A stretch of DNA of 64,000 nucleotides from an uncultured Clostridia bacterium (lineage in GTDB: Bacteria > Bacillota > Clostridia > Oscillospirales > CAG-382). The DNA lies in the NCBI GenBank assembly GCA_947628695.1, contig CANRAV010000013.1, positions 1-64,000 on the forward strand, read 5' to 3'. Under the pieces are notes generated by a model. That model was not told the DNA's origin, made no database searches, and saw only the letters and a list, made by a program, of their open reading frames with translations. Of the stretch, positions 21,468-30,579 are shown in pieces. Each line of letters opens with the position of its first letter. Position 1 is the first letter of the stretch. Made by a program: the position numbers and the translations under genes.

Positions 21468-23622
21468 CTACAGCGAATACGTCGGAAAAGTTCTTGACAA
21501 GCGATACAAAATACTTGACGTTGTGGGACACGGCGGCATGGCGGTTGTCCTTAAGGCGGAGGACCTTGTCATGGACCGCCTTGTCGCGCTTAAAATATTA
21601 AGCTCCGATTTCAACGGGGACGAGGCGATGGAGCAGCGCTTTATCAACGAGTCGAAGGCCGTTGCAATATCCTCTCACAAAAACATCGTCAGCATATACG
21701 ACGTCGCCATTTTTGCCGACATGAAGTATATCGTTATGGAATTCCTCGACGGCATAACGCTTAAGGAATATATAGACAGCAAGGGCATACTCTTTTGGAA
21801 GGAGGCGTCCTTCTACGCCATTCAGATACTTAAGGCGTTGGAGCATGCGCACAGCAAGGGCATTGTTCACCGCGACATAAAGCCGCAGAACATAATGCTT
21901 AACAAAAACGGCGAGATAAAGGTTACGGACTTCGGGATAGCAAAGCTTCCCAACGCTTCGTCGCTTACGGTGGACGAGAAGGCCATCGGCACGGTCTACT
22001 ACATCAGCCCGGAGCAGGCAAGCGGCAAGGCTACGGACTTTCATGCGGATTTGTACTCCGTCGGCGTGATGCTTTACGAGATGACCACCGGCAGGCTGCC
22101 CTTTGTGCACGAAAACGCGGTAAACGTCGCGATGATGCAGGTCAACACAAAGCCGGAGGAGCCGAAGAAATACAACCCCGCAATTCCCGAGGGACTGAAT
22201 CAGATAATACTGAAGGCGATGGAGAAGAACCCTGCGGACCGCTTCCCCTCCGCCCACAGCATGCTTAAGGCCTTAGAGGTGCTTTACAACAATCCCGACG
22301 TGGTTTTTACGGAAGGCAGCGCTGAGGCTGCCGTTAGGGACAACGTTGTAAACATCGACCGCATAGAGACCGCCAGCATAGGCGAAATTGCGCCGTATGA
22401 GGGGGTTGACCTTTCGGTTTTCGCAGGCAAAACCATCGACCAGAAGGTCAAGGAGCCGCGCGTAAAACCCTCGAAAAAGGCAAAAAAGAAGAAGGAAAAG
22501 GGGAGGAAAAGCTCGCTTTTCCGCGGTGCAAGCCACAGCATGTTCCCGATAATCCTCGGCGTTGCGTCTGCGTTCATCATCGTCTGCGTCTACGTGCTTA
22601 TAAACATCTTTACGTCGACGGTCAAGCCGATGTTTGACGGCAGCAACAAGTCGCAGGAGGTATATATACCGAACATTGTCGGCGAAATTTACGACGACGA
22701 GCTTAAGGAATACCTCAAAAGCGGTGCCGGCAGGGGCATACAGAACAGCATAGTCATACCGGACGGTAACGTCACCGTGGTAAGCAGCCACAAGCCGAAG
22801 GGCGAGATACTGGAGCAGACGAAGTACGGCAACGTGGTGCTTCCCAACGGCGAAAGCGCGTACAGGTCCTTGAGGATAACCGTAAGCAAGGGGCCGAACA
22901 CCTACAGGTACGAAAGCCAGCTTCTTATGACAAAATCCTACGTTGAAAGCAAGCTTAACGAATGGGGCATATACGACATAAGCACCGTGCAGGTGGGGCC
23001 GGAGCATGGCGACGGCGGCAAAATATCCGCCGACGATATGAAGTACGCTACGACAAATCAGGTGCTTCGCATAGAGAACGCCGACGGCAGCGAGATAAAG
23101 GACGGCGACATTCTGACCGAGGGCTCTAAGGTTACAATCTACGTCTTCATCCCGAACACGGAGACGAAGATGCCCGACCTTCTCGGTATGACGGAGGAAG
23201 AGGCACGCAGGGAGCTTAGCTCTGTCGGGCTTGCCCTTGGCGAGGTGAAAGAGGAGCCGAGTGACGAGGAAAGCGGCAAGGTCATAGCACAGCAGTACGG
23301 GGTTGACGAGGCGCTTCTCGTCGGCACGGCGGTTGACATCACCGTAAGCAAGCAGATACCGAAGCTTATAATGCCGGCACTTGTCGGGCTTACGAAGAGC
23401 GAGGCGGAGGACGCCATGCTTCGCGCCGGGATAGACGGGCGCTACAGCTTTGACTACATGGATACCGAGGACGAGGAACCCGGTGTTGTTGTGGAGCAGT
23501 CCGTCGAAGAGGGCGAGCAGCTTGAAGAAGGCGAAGACGTTGTGATAACCCTGTCCAGACGGCCGGAGTCGTCGGACGGCGAGATAAGCGCCGACGAAGA
23601 CAGCGGCGAAAGCCGCGAGTAG
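21460..23622 (+). CDS. pknB: PASTA-domain Ser/Thr kinase (PrkC/Stk/IreK-like)
   Basis: Kinase 'GIVHRDIKPQNIMLNKNGEIKVTDFGIA', transmembrane segment, C-terminal PASTA-like repeats ('MPDLLGMTEEEARRELSSVGL', 'MPALVGLTKSEAEDAMLRAGI'). Confidence 0.95.
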   Translation: MDNYSEYVGKVLDKRYKILDVVGHGGMAVVLKAEDLVMDRLVALKILSSDFNGDEAMEQRFINESKAVAISSHKNIVSIYDVAIFADMKYIVMEFLDGITLKEYIDSKGILFWKEASFYAIQILKALEHAHSKGIVHRDIKPQNIMLNKNGEIKVTDFGIAKLPNASSLTVDEKAIGTVYYISPEQASGKATDFHADLYSVGVMLYEMTTGRLPFVHENAVNVAMMQVNTKPEEPKKYNPAIPEGLNQIILKAMEKNPADRFPSAHSMLKALEVLYNNPDVVFTEGSAEAAVRDNVVNIDRIETASIGEIAPYEGVDLSVFAGKTIDQKVKEPRVKPSKKAKKKKEKGRKSSLFRGASHSMFPIILGVASAFIIVCVYVLINIFTSTVKPMFDGSNKSQEVYIPNIVGEIYDDELKEYLKSGAGRGIQNSIVIPDGNVTVVSSHKPKGEILEQTKYGNVVLPNGESAYRSLRITVSKGPNTYRYESQLLMTKSYVESKLNEWGIYDISTVQVGPEHGDGGKISADDMKYATTNQVLRIENADGSEIKDGDILTEGSKVTIYVFIPNTETKMPDLLGMTEEEARRELSSVGLALGEVKEEPSDEESGKVIAQQYGVDEALLVGTAVDITVSKQIPKLIMPALVGLTKSEAEDAMLRAGIDGRYSFDYMDTEDEEPGVVVEQSVEEGEQLEEGEDVVITLSRRPESSDGEISADEDSGESRE

Positions 23623-23626
23623 GCCT

Positions 23627-24502
23627 ATGACCGAAGGCGTAGTAATAAGAGAAAAGAAGGGGCTGTACAGCGTCGCCGCAGACGGGCGCACCGTACCCTG
23701 CCACGCTGGCAGCCGCATACGCAAGGGCGGCTTTAGGCTTCTGGCCGGCGACCGCGTGGAAATAGAGCTTAACAGCGACGGAAGCGGCTTTATAACCGCG
23801 CTGCTTCCGCGCGTCAACTCGCTTGCAAGGCCGCTTGTCGCCAACATAGACTTGTTTGTGATAGTCGCCGCGGCCGCGTCCCCCGCGCCGTACCCGTACA
23901 ATATCGATAAGCTTACAGCAATGGCGGCGAAGCGGGGGATAGAGACGGCTATCGCCGTCAACAAGTGCGACGTAGGCGACCCCGAACCGCTTTGCGCGGT
24001 GTACGGGCTTGCCGGCTACAGGTGCTTTCGCGTCTGCGCCGCCACCGGCGAGGGCGTAGGCGAGCTTGCGGCCTACTTAAAGGGGAAAACGGCCGTGTTC
24101 GCCGGTGCCTCCGGCGTGGGCAAGTCAAGCCTGCTTAACGCGCTCTTTTCGGGCTGCGACCTCCAAACGGGCGAGCTCAGCCGCCGCACGGAGCGCGGAA
24201 AGAACACCACCAGACATACAGAGTTTTTCGCCGTCGGCGATGGCACGTACATAGCGGACACACCGGGCTTTACAAGCTTTGACGAGGAGAACCTCGGGAT
24301 TGACGGGAAGGGCGAGCTTTTCTCCTGCTTCCCGGAGTTTGAACCCTTCTTCGGCAAATGCCGCTGGCGCGGCTGCACGCACACGAAGGAGGAAGGCTGC
24401 GCCATAACGGAGGCCGTCCGAGGTGGTAAAATCGCCGCAAGCCGGCACGAAAGCTATGTAAGGCTGTACGGCGCGCTTGCGGAAATAAGCAGGCGCCGAT
24501 AA
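23627..24502 (+). CDS. rsgA: Ribosome small subunit-dependent GTPase A
   Basis: 'FAGASGVGKSSLLNALF', 'RGKNTTRHTEFF', 'ADTPGFTSF', zinc motif 'CRWRGCTHTKEEGCAI'. Confidence 0.96.
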   Translation: MTEGVVIREKKGLYSVAADGRTVPCHAGSRIRKGGFRLLAGDRVEIELNSDGSGFITALLPRVNSLARPLVANIDLFVIVAAAASPAPYPYNIDKLTAMAAKRGIETAIAVNKCDVGDPEPLCAVYGLAGYRCFRVCAATGEGVGELAAYLKGKTAVFAGASGVGKSSLLNALFSGCDLQTGELSRRTERGKNTTRHTEFFAVGDGTYIADTPGFTSFDEENLGIDGKGELFSCFPEFEPFFGKCRWRGCTHTKEEGCAITEAVRGGKIAASRHESYVRLYGALAEISRRR

Positions 24503-24535
24503 GGTTCTTGAAATCTGAGATTAGAGGGAAAATAT

Positions 24536-25153
24536 ATGTTTATAGGGGTTTACAACCTTGCCAATTTTGTAACTCTGCTGGGGCTGGCGTCTTCCGTCGT
24601 CGCCTGCGTTTTCGCGGCAGGAGGGCACCCGCACGTTGCGGTGTGCATGTTCCTGCTTTCCGGTCTTTGCGACATGTTCGACGGGCGGATAGCGCGCGGT
24701 GCGGGCAGCAGGACGCACAAGGAAAAGGTCTACGGCATACAGATAGACACCGTCTGCGACATGGTCTCCTTCGGCGTAACCCCCGCCGTAATTGTCTACT
24801 GCTGCGGCTTCGGCAAGTGGTACGACATTGTGATTTACATAGTTTACACCGTCTGCGCGGCGATAAGGCTTGCGTACTTCAACACGCAGGCGATAGAGGA
24901 CACGCCGGATTTGAACATGAAGGCCTTTACGGGCGTACCGGTCCCCTTCTCCTGCATGACGCTGCCGGCGCTTATGATAGTGCGGCGGCTTGTAAGGCGC
25001 GCTCTTATTGTGAACATCGTCTTCGACGCGGTCATGCTGCTTGTGGGTATTGCGTTCATCTTAAACGTAAAGATAAAAAAGCTTAACATCTGGCAAAGCG
25101 TGCTGCTTATAATTTTCGAGCTTGTCTGCGTGATTTTAATGTTCGTGCTTTAA
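24536..25153 (+). CDS. pssA: CDP-diacylglycerol-serine O-phosphatidyltransferase
   Basis: CDP-alcohol phosphatidyltransferase pattern '[44 protein letters not shown]'. Confidence 0.88.
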   Translation: MFIGVYNLANFVTLLGLASSVVACVFAAGGHPHVAVCMFLLSGLCDMFDGRIARGAGSRTHKEKVYGIQIDTVCDMVSFGVTPAVIVYCCGFGKWYDIVIYIVYTVCAAIRLAYFNTQAIEDTPDLNMKAFTGVPVPFSCMTLPALMIVRRLVRRALIVNIVFDAVMLLVGIAFILNVKIKKLNIWQSVLLIIFELVCVILMFVL

Positions 25154-25170
25154 AAAAAGCAAAAAAACTA

Positions 25171-25199
25171 TTGATTTTTGTTTTACACTGTGTTATACT
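25171..25199 (+). promoter_or_regulatory. Sigma-70 type promoter upstream of rpmE
   Basis: TTGATT (25171-25176), 17-bp spacer, TATACT (25194-25199). Confidence 0.6.
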
Positions 25200-25245
25200 G
25201 CAGTTTGTGAAATGTGATTACTGTATAGGAAGCGAGGGAAGTAAA

Positions 25246-25446
25246 GTGAAGGAAGGCATCCATCCGAAGCTGAATAAAGTCACCGTTAAATGTGCTTGCG
25301 GTGCAGAGATGCAGACTGTGTCTACCAAGAGCGAGCTTAAGGTTGATATATGCTCCAAGTGCCATCCGTTCTTCACGGGGAAACAGAAGTTTGTTGATTC
25401 CGGCGGACGTGTTGACAAGTTTAAGAAGAAGTATAATTTGGAGTAA
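25246..25446 (+). CDS. rpmE: 50S ribosomal protein L31, GTG start
   Basis: '[66 protein letters not shown]'. Confidence 0.95.
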   Translation: MKEGIHPKLNKVTVKCACGAEMQTVSTKSELKVDICSKCHPFFTGKQKFVDSGGRVDKFKKKYNLE

Positions 25447-25460
25447 AAATGTCAGTCATA

Positions 25461-25488
25461 GGGCAGCGCAGTTGCGCTGCCCTTTTTT
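25461..25488 (+). terminator. Intrinsic terminator after rpmE
   Basis: GGGCAGCGCA-GT-TGCGCTGCCC followed by TTTTTT. Confidence 0.9.
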
Positions 25489-25514
25489 CCGTCTTTCAGA
25501 AAGGAAGTGACGAT

Positions 25515-26786
25515 ATGCAAAACAGTGAAAACTTAAAGATAGAAAACGGCACGCGTGCGGTGCTTGTCGCCTTGTGCACGGGGGACGTGCAGGGGGCGGA
25601 GACCTCGCTTGCAGAGCTGGAAAGCCTGCTTGCCACCGCCGGCGGGGAAGCCGCCGCGACCGTCATACAAAACCTTGACAAGCCTAACCCGAAGACCTAT
25701 ATAGGCTCCGGCAAGGCGGAGGAGATAGCGCGCCTTGTGGAGAACGACGGCGGAATAGACCTTGCCGTCTTCGACAACGAGCTGTCACCTTCTCAGATAG
25801 CCAACCTTGAGGAGCTTATCGGCGTCCGCGTTATAGACCGAACCATGTTGATACTGGACATCTTTGCGCTGCACGCCGTGACGGGCGAGGGGAAGCTGCA
25901 GGTCGAGATAGCCTGCCTGCGCTACACCGCGCCGCGTCTTACCGGCAAGGGCAAGGAGCTTAGCCGTCTCGGCGGCGGCATAGGCACGCGCGGCCCGGGC
26001 GAAAGCAAGCTTGAAAGCGACCGCAGGCACCTAAAACGCCGCATCGCCGCCCTTGAGGAGGAGATAGCGGAGATGGAGCGCACACGACGCACCAAGCGCG
26101 CCGCCAGGGAGAAAAAGGCGATAAAAAGCGCGGCGATAGTGGGCTACACCAACAGCGGCAAGTCGACGCTTTTAAACCGCCTTACCGACGCCGGCATACT
26201 TGCGGAGAACAAGCTTTTCGCGACCCTTGACCCCACAACGCGCCTGCTTACCACGGAAAACGGCACAGAGGTGCTGCTTACCGACACCGTCGGCTTTATA
26301 GACAGGCTGCCGCACCACCTCGTCAAGGCGTTTAAATCCACGCTTGACGAGCTGAAGTACGCCGATATAATTATACACCTTACGGACGGCTCGGAAAGCG
26401 CCGACGAGATACAGCGCAAGGCCGCCGTCACCGACTCGCTTATAGACGAGCTTTGCGGCGGAGACAAGCCGCTGCTTCGCGTTTACAACAAGATGGACGC
26501 GGCCGACCCGCAGCAGCTTGTGCCGGCAGGGGTAATTGAAATATCCGCAAAGACGGGCAAAGGCGTGCCGGAGTTCCTTCAAAGGCTTGAGGAGACCGTA
26601 AGGGGAGGCAAGCGCAGGGCGGACTTCCTATTCCCGGCAGCGGAGGCAGGCAAGGCCTCTGCCCTGTACGCGTCTGCGGAGGTGGAAAGCTCCGGCTACA
26701 ACGACGACGGCAGCCTTTCCGTCGTCGCCTACTGCGAGGAAAAGGACCTCGGCCGCTTCGCAAAGTACCTTCACACCGGCGGCTGA
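25515..26786 (+). CDS. hflX: GTPase HflX
   Basis: 'DKPNPKTYIGSGKAEEI', 'GGGIGTRGPGESKLESDRR', 'AIVGYTNSGKSTLLNRLT'. Confidence 0.95.
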   Translation: MQNSENLKIENGTRAVLVALCTGDVQGAETSLAELESLLATAGGEAAATVIQNLDKPNPKTYIGSGKAEEIARLVENDGGIDLAVFDNELSPSQIANLEELIGVRVIDRTMLILDIFALHAVTGEGKLQVEIACLRYTAPRLTGKGKELSRLGGGIGTRGPGESKLESDRRHLKRRIAALEEEIAEMERTRRTKRAAREKKAIKSAAIVGYTNSGKSTLLNRLTDAGILAENKLFATLDPTTRLLTTENGTEVLLTDTVGFIDRLPHHLVKAFKSTLDELKYADIIIHLTDGSESADEIQRKAAVTDSLIDELCGGDKPLLRVYNKMDAADPQQLVPAGVIEISAKTGKGVPEFLQRLEETVRGGKRRADFLFPAAEAGKASALYASAEVESSGYNDDGSLSVVAYCEEKDLGRFAKYLHTGG

Positions 26787-26813
26787 AAACGGCAATAATT
26801 TACAAAAAAGCCA

Positions 26814-26841
26814 TTGACAAGCATGGAGGGTAGTGTATAAT
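26814..26841 (+). promoter_or_regulatory. Promoter of lipoprotein gene
   Basis: TTGACA (26814-26819), 16-bp spacer, TATAAT (26836-26841). Confidence 0.75.
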
Positions 26842-26919
26842 AAATTTGTACGGGCAAGCGGCCCACGGGAAAGCCGAGGGAGTTTTGCCCGCAGGAATTG
26901 AAGAAAGGAGAGCATCTAC

Positions 26920-27705
26920 ATGAAAAAGCTTTTGGTTTTACTGCTTGCACTGGCTGCGGTTTTGTCGTTTGCGGGTTGCAGTAAGGACGGTGCGGACGCA
27001 AGCGCGGACGAAACGGCAGACGAAACGACGGAAGCGGAAGGCAGCAGCGCTGCGGTGCAGACAAAGTATTACGGCGAAGTAATCAAGGGCATAGACGAAA
27101 ACGGAAAGAAGTACGCCGTCATAAGAACCGACAATTGGTCGGACATAGACGAGAAGGACGTGGACGACGCCTTCCTTGCCGGCATGGACAGCGAGTGGGC
27201 GGAGATATGCGAAGACCTCGACTTTGTTCGGCTGGAGCTTGGGGACGGCGAGACTTATTCAAAATCAAGCACAGGGTTTGGCGTGGCTGATTATACCAAC
27301 TACAAGCTTAAGACGCCCTTCGGCACCTATACCATCACTCCCCTGTTTCAGGGCGGGTTTTTACCCGAAACGGGCAGAAAAAGCGTTGTCTTTAAAAAAC
27401 CAACACGTGTTGCTTCCTACGAAGAATGGCTTCCATTCGAAAAACAGTCTTCTGTAGTGAAATATATAAGGCTTATATACGGCTTAAAGCCGGCGGCTGA
27501 GGACGCCTTTACCGCAGACTTCGGCAGCGGGATGTCTGTTCCCGGTCCGGTCATCAAGTGCGGCGAAAAGTGGATAGGTCTGCATTTTGACTCCTTAGGC
27601 TTTGATGACAACGATTTTAGTTTAGAAGTTATCAAAATGTATCAGGCTATGATCTTTCACAGCGACTTGTATTCCGCTAACACTAATTTGAACGTAAGTT
27701 ATTAA
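26920..27705 (+). CDS. Hypothetical lipoprotein
   Basis: Lipobox 'LLALAAVLSFAGCSKDG', RBS ggag. Confidence 0.75.
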   Translation: MKKLLVLLLALAAVLSFAGCSKDGADASADETADETTEAEGSSAAVQTKYYGEVIKGIDENGKKYAVIRTDNWSDIDEKDVDDAFLAGMDSEWAEICEDLDFVRLELGDGETYSKSSTGFGVADYTNYKLKTPFGTYTITPLFQGGFLPETGRKSVVFKKPTRVASYEEWLPFEKQSSVVKYIRLIYGLKPAAEDAFTADFGSGMSVPGPVIKCGEKWIGLHFDSLGFDDNDFSLEVIKMYQAMIFHSDLYSANTNLNVSY

Positions 27706-27846
27706 AGCAACAAAACAAGCGCCCGCGCCTCAGGTTCTGCGCCTTGGCGGTTGAGGAAAAACGGATTCAGACGGGGTGAACTGAGCTGAAGCTGTACTAA
27801 GTACTGCGAGGCGAAGTTCGTCACGAACGAAAAAAATATAATAATG

Positions 27847-27895
27847 AGAGGGCAACGTGACGGCGCGCCGTCACGTTGCCTTCCTCTTTGATATT
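27847..27895. terminator. Bidirectional terminator between convergent genes (30-bp perfect palindrome core 27851-27880)
   Basis: GGCAACGTGACGGCG|CGCCGTCACGTTGCC; U-rich flank on the + side (ttcctctttg). Confidence 0.8.
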
Positions 27896-27936
27896 TAATA
27901 TTTTTTCGTGTTCTGCGCCGTTTTTACCAACCGGAG

Positions 27937-28839
27937 TCAGATCTCCTCTGACTTGTGATCCTTGTATCCTTCTCCGTATATCTCCGTTGCCTTTGCGATT
28001 ATAATAAACGCCCTCGGGTCGACGCTGCTTACAAAGTCACGCACCTTCGGCAGCACGTGCTTCTTCACCACGCACATTATGACCTGCTTGTCCTTGCCTG
28101 TATAGGCGCCGGTGCCGTTTATCATGGTAACGCCGGTGTCGATGTCCTCCAGCAGGTAGGCGCAGATCTCCTTCTGCTTGTCGCTTACTATAAACAAAAG
28201 CTTTGCGCTGTCCACGCCGTAAAGCACCGCGTCCAGCACGAAGGTCTGCACCGCAAGCGTCATTATCGCGTAAAGCAGAACGGACACGTCGCGCATTGTA
28301 AGCGCGTATATCAAAACCACCGTGCCGTCAAAGAACCAAAACATCTGCCCGGTTTTAATGTGCTTGTACTTCTTGCTGTTGCGCAGAACGCGCACTATAA
28401 CGTCCGTGCCGCCGGTGGTCGCCCCCGCGCGGAAGACAAGCCCCATCCCAAGCGACATAAAAGCGCCTCCAAGCACGCTTGCAAGCAGAAGCTCGTTTGT
28501 CGGTATGGGGATGAAGTTTTCAAACAGGTCGATAAGCGCGGAGGACGCAAGGGTCGCAAAAATGGTGGAGATAAAAAACTTCTTGCCCAGCTTCACGATT
28601 CCGAGAATCATTATCGGCACGTTGAACACCGCTATTATTGCACCCGTAGAAAGCGGCGTTCCGCCGCAAAGGAACTCTATCCACTTATTAACGGCTATGG
28701 CAAGGCCGGAGACACCGGCCGGGCACAGCCCGTTGGGGTCTAAGAAAAGCCCTATGCCCACTGCGTAGATAACGCAGCCCGAAAGCATAAGTGCCATGTT
28801 TACCGATGTGTCTTTTAAACGTGTTTTGTCCATATACAA
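27937..28839 (-). CDS. YitT family membrane protein (DUF161/DUF2179)
   Basis: 'GLFLDPNGLCPAGVSGLAIAVNKW...FRAGATTGGTDVIVRVL' plus C-terminal DUF2179 'GVTMINGTGAYTGKDKQVIMCVV'. Confidence 0.9.
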   Translation of the reverse strand: MYMDKTRLKDTSVNMALMLSGCVIYAVGIGLFLDPNGLCPAGVSGLAIAVNKWIEFLCGGTPLSTGAIIAVFNVPIMILGIVKLGKKFFISTIFATLASSALIDLFENFIPIPTNELLLASVLGGAFMSLGMGLVFRAGATTGGTDVIVRVLRNSKKYKHIKTGQMFWFFDGTVVLIYALTMRDVSVLLYAIMTLAVQTFVLDAVLYGVDSAKLLFIVSDKQKEICAYLLEDIDTGVTMINGTGAYTGKDKQVIMCVVKKHVLPKVRDFVSSVDPRAFIIIAKATEIYGEGYKDHKSEEI

Positions 28840-28865
28840 CCTCCCTTTTTTCGACCTATACTACT

Positions 28866-28893
28866 ATTATATACAAAATTTGTATAATGTCAA
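28866..28893 (-). promoter_or_regulatory. Promoter of yitT-like gene with overlapping palindrome
   Basis: Minus strand TTGACA (28893-28888), 16-bp spacer, TATAAT (28871-28866); palindrome ATACAAA-A-TTTGTAT at 28871-28885 fills the spacer. Confidence 0.65.
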
Positions 28894-29009
28894 CAAATTT
28901 ATTGTGAAATAGTTTTGCAAAATGACGGTCAAAAAATTTAATGTAGTACTTGAAAAAGACGACATTTTTTGCTAAACTGTAACAAAGTGTGAAAGAGGGG
29001 ATTTGTGGG

Positions 29010-30497
29010 GTGTCACGTCGCGGTTTCAACAACGAGCTTTACATAAAAAAGCAGTCGGAGAATATAAGCAAGCGCATTAAGGAGTTTGGCGGCAAGCTTT
29101 ACCTGGAGTTTGGCGGCAAGCTTTTTGACGATTACCATGCCTCGCGCGTGCTGCCCGGGTTTGTGCCGGATTCCAAGATACGCATGCTTTGCAGCATAGC
29201 GTCCGACGTTGAAATTGTCGTTGTGATAAGCGCCGAGGACATTGAAAAAAGCAAGGTTCGTTCCGACATCGGCATCAGCTATAACGAGGACGTGCTGCGC
29301 CTTATCGACGAGTTCCGCGACATGGGGCTGTACGTCGGCGGCGTGGTAATAACCAAGTACGCGTGTCAGCCCGCTGCGGACGCCTTTAAAAACAGGGTGG
29401 AGAAGCTTGGCATACGCGTGTACCTGCACTACCCCATAGACGGCTACCCCGTGGCGGTGTCCACGATAGTAAGCGACGAGGGCTTCGGCAAGAACGATTA
29501 TATAGAGACGACGCGTCCGCTTGTGGTTATGACGGCTCCCGGACCCGGCAGCGGCAAGATGGCGACCTGCCTTTCCCAGCTTTATCACGAGTACAAGCGC
29601 GGCATAAAGGCGGGATATGCGAAGTTTGAGACCTTCCCGATATGGAACCTGCCGCTTAAACACCCCGTCAACCTCGCCTACGAGGCGGCGACGGCGGATT
29701 TAAACGACGTCAACATGATAGACCCCTTTCATTTGGAGGCCTACGGCAGCACGGCGGTGAACTACAACAGGGACGTTGAGGTTTTCCCCGTTTTGAACGC
29801 CATTTTCGAGCATATAGAGGGCAAAAGCCCCTACAAGTCGCCCACGGATATGGGTGTCAATATGGCGGGCTTTTGCATAGAGGACGACGAGGCCGTGTGC
29901 GAAGCGGCGAAGGACGAGATAATACGGCGATACTTTGCCGCCCTTTGCGAAAAGAAGAAGGGGCAGGACAACGAAAGCGCCATACGGAAGATAGAGGTCA
30001 TAATGCGGCAGGCCGGCATCTGCGTTGAGGACAGGAGCGTCGTCCCTGCTGCGCTTAAGCGCTCGGAGGACACCGGCGGGCAGCCGGCGGTCGCCATAAA
30101 GCTTAACGACGGGAGAATAGTAACCGGCAAGACGAGCGAGCTTTTAGGTGCCGCAAGCGCCGCACTGCTTAACGCGGTGAAGGCTATAGGCGGCATAGAG
30201 AAGAAGCAGCTTCTCATAAGGCCGGAGGTTATAGAGCCGATACAGCGGCTGAAGCTTGGGCTTTTGGGCAACAAAAACCCGCGCCTGCACACGGACGAGC
30301 TGCTTATAGCCCTTACGATAAGCGCCACCGCAAACGAGGTGTCGCGCGCGGCTGCGGATTGCCTTTCGCTTCTCCGCGGGGCGGAGGCACATTCGACCGT
30401 GATACTTTCGCAGATAGACGAGGATATGTACCGCCGTTTGGGCATAAATCTGACCTGCGAGCCGAGATATCAAACAAACCGTCTGTTTCATAAATAA
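29010..30497 (+). CDS. DUF1846 domain protein, GTG start
   Basis: 'NNELYIKKQSENISKRIKEFGGKLYLEFGGKLFDDYHASRVLPGFVPDSKIRML'; preceded by gagggg RBS. Confidence 0.88.
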   Translation: MSRRGFNNELYIKKQSENISKRIKEFGGKLYLEFGGKLFDDYHASRVLPGFVPDSKIRMLCSIASDVEIVVVISAEDIEKSKVRSDIGISYNEDVLRLIDEFRDMGLYVGGVVITKYACQPAADAFKNRVEKLGIRVYLHYPIDGYPVAVSTIVSDEGFGKNDYIETTRPLVVMTAPGPGSGKMATCLSQLYHEYKRGIKAGYAKFETFPIWNLPLKHPVNLAYEAATADLNDVNMIDPFHLEAYGSTAVNYNRDVEVFPVLNAIFEHIEGKSPYKSPTDMGVNMAGFCIEDDEAVCEAAKDEIIRRYFAALCEKKKGQDNESAIRKIEVIMRQAGICVEDRSVVPAALKRSEDTGGQPAVAIKLNDGRIVTGKTSELLGAASAALLNAVKAIGGIEKKQLLIRPEVIEPIQRLKLGLLGNKNPRLHTDELLIALTISATANEVSRAAADCLSLLRGAEAHSTVILSQIDEDMYRRLGINLTCEPRYQTNRLFHK

Positions 30498-30579
30498 AAA
30501 TGCAAAAGCTTTGAGGAAGGTCATAATCCGCCGCACGCGGCGGTGTTGATAATATTATTTTTACGGAGGGCCACTTTTT

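Noticed and set aside
22273-23964. 563-aa minus-strand ORF opposite pknB/rsgA
   Set aside because: Antisense to PASTA kinase and RsgA, composition typical of shadow ORFs.
29070-29130. Internal duplication in the DUF1846 gene (EFGGKLYLEFGGKLF)
   Set aside because: The repeated EFGGKL peptide is short and, as far as I recall, found in the family generally, so not a local event.
30528-30543. Attenuator or riboswitch upstream of the UraA-like gene
   Set aside because: Only a simple CCGCCG..CGGCGG hairpin with a weak T-run; no recognisable PyrR or riboswitch features. More likely the end of the DUF1846 transcript.
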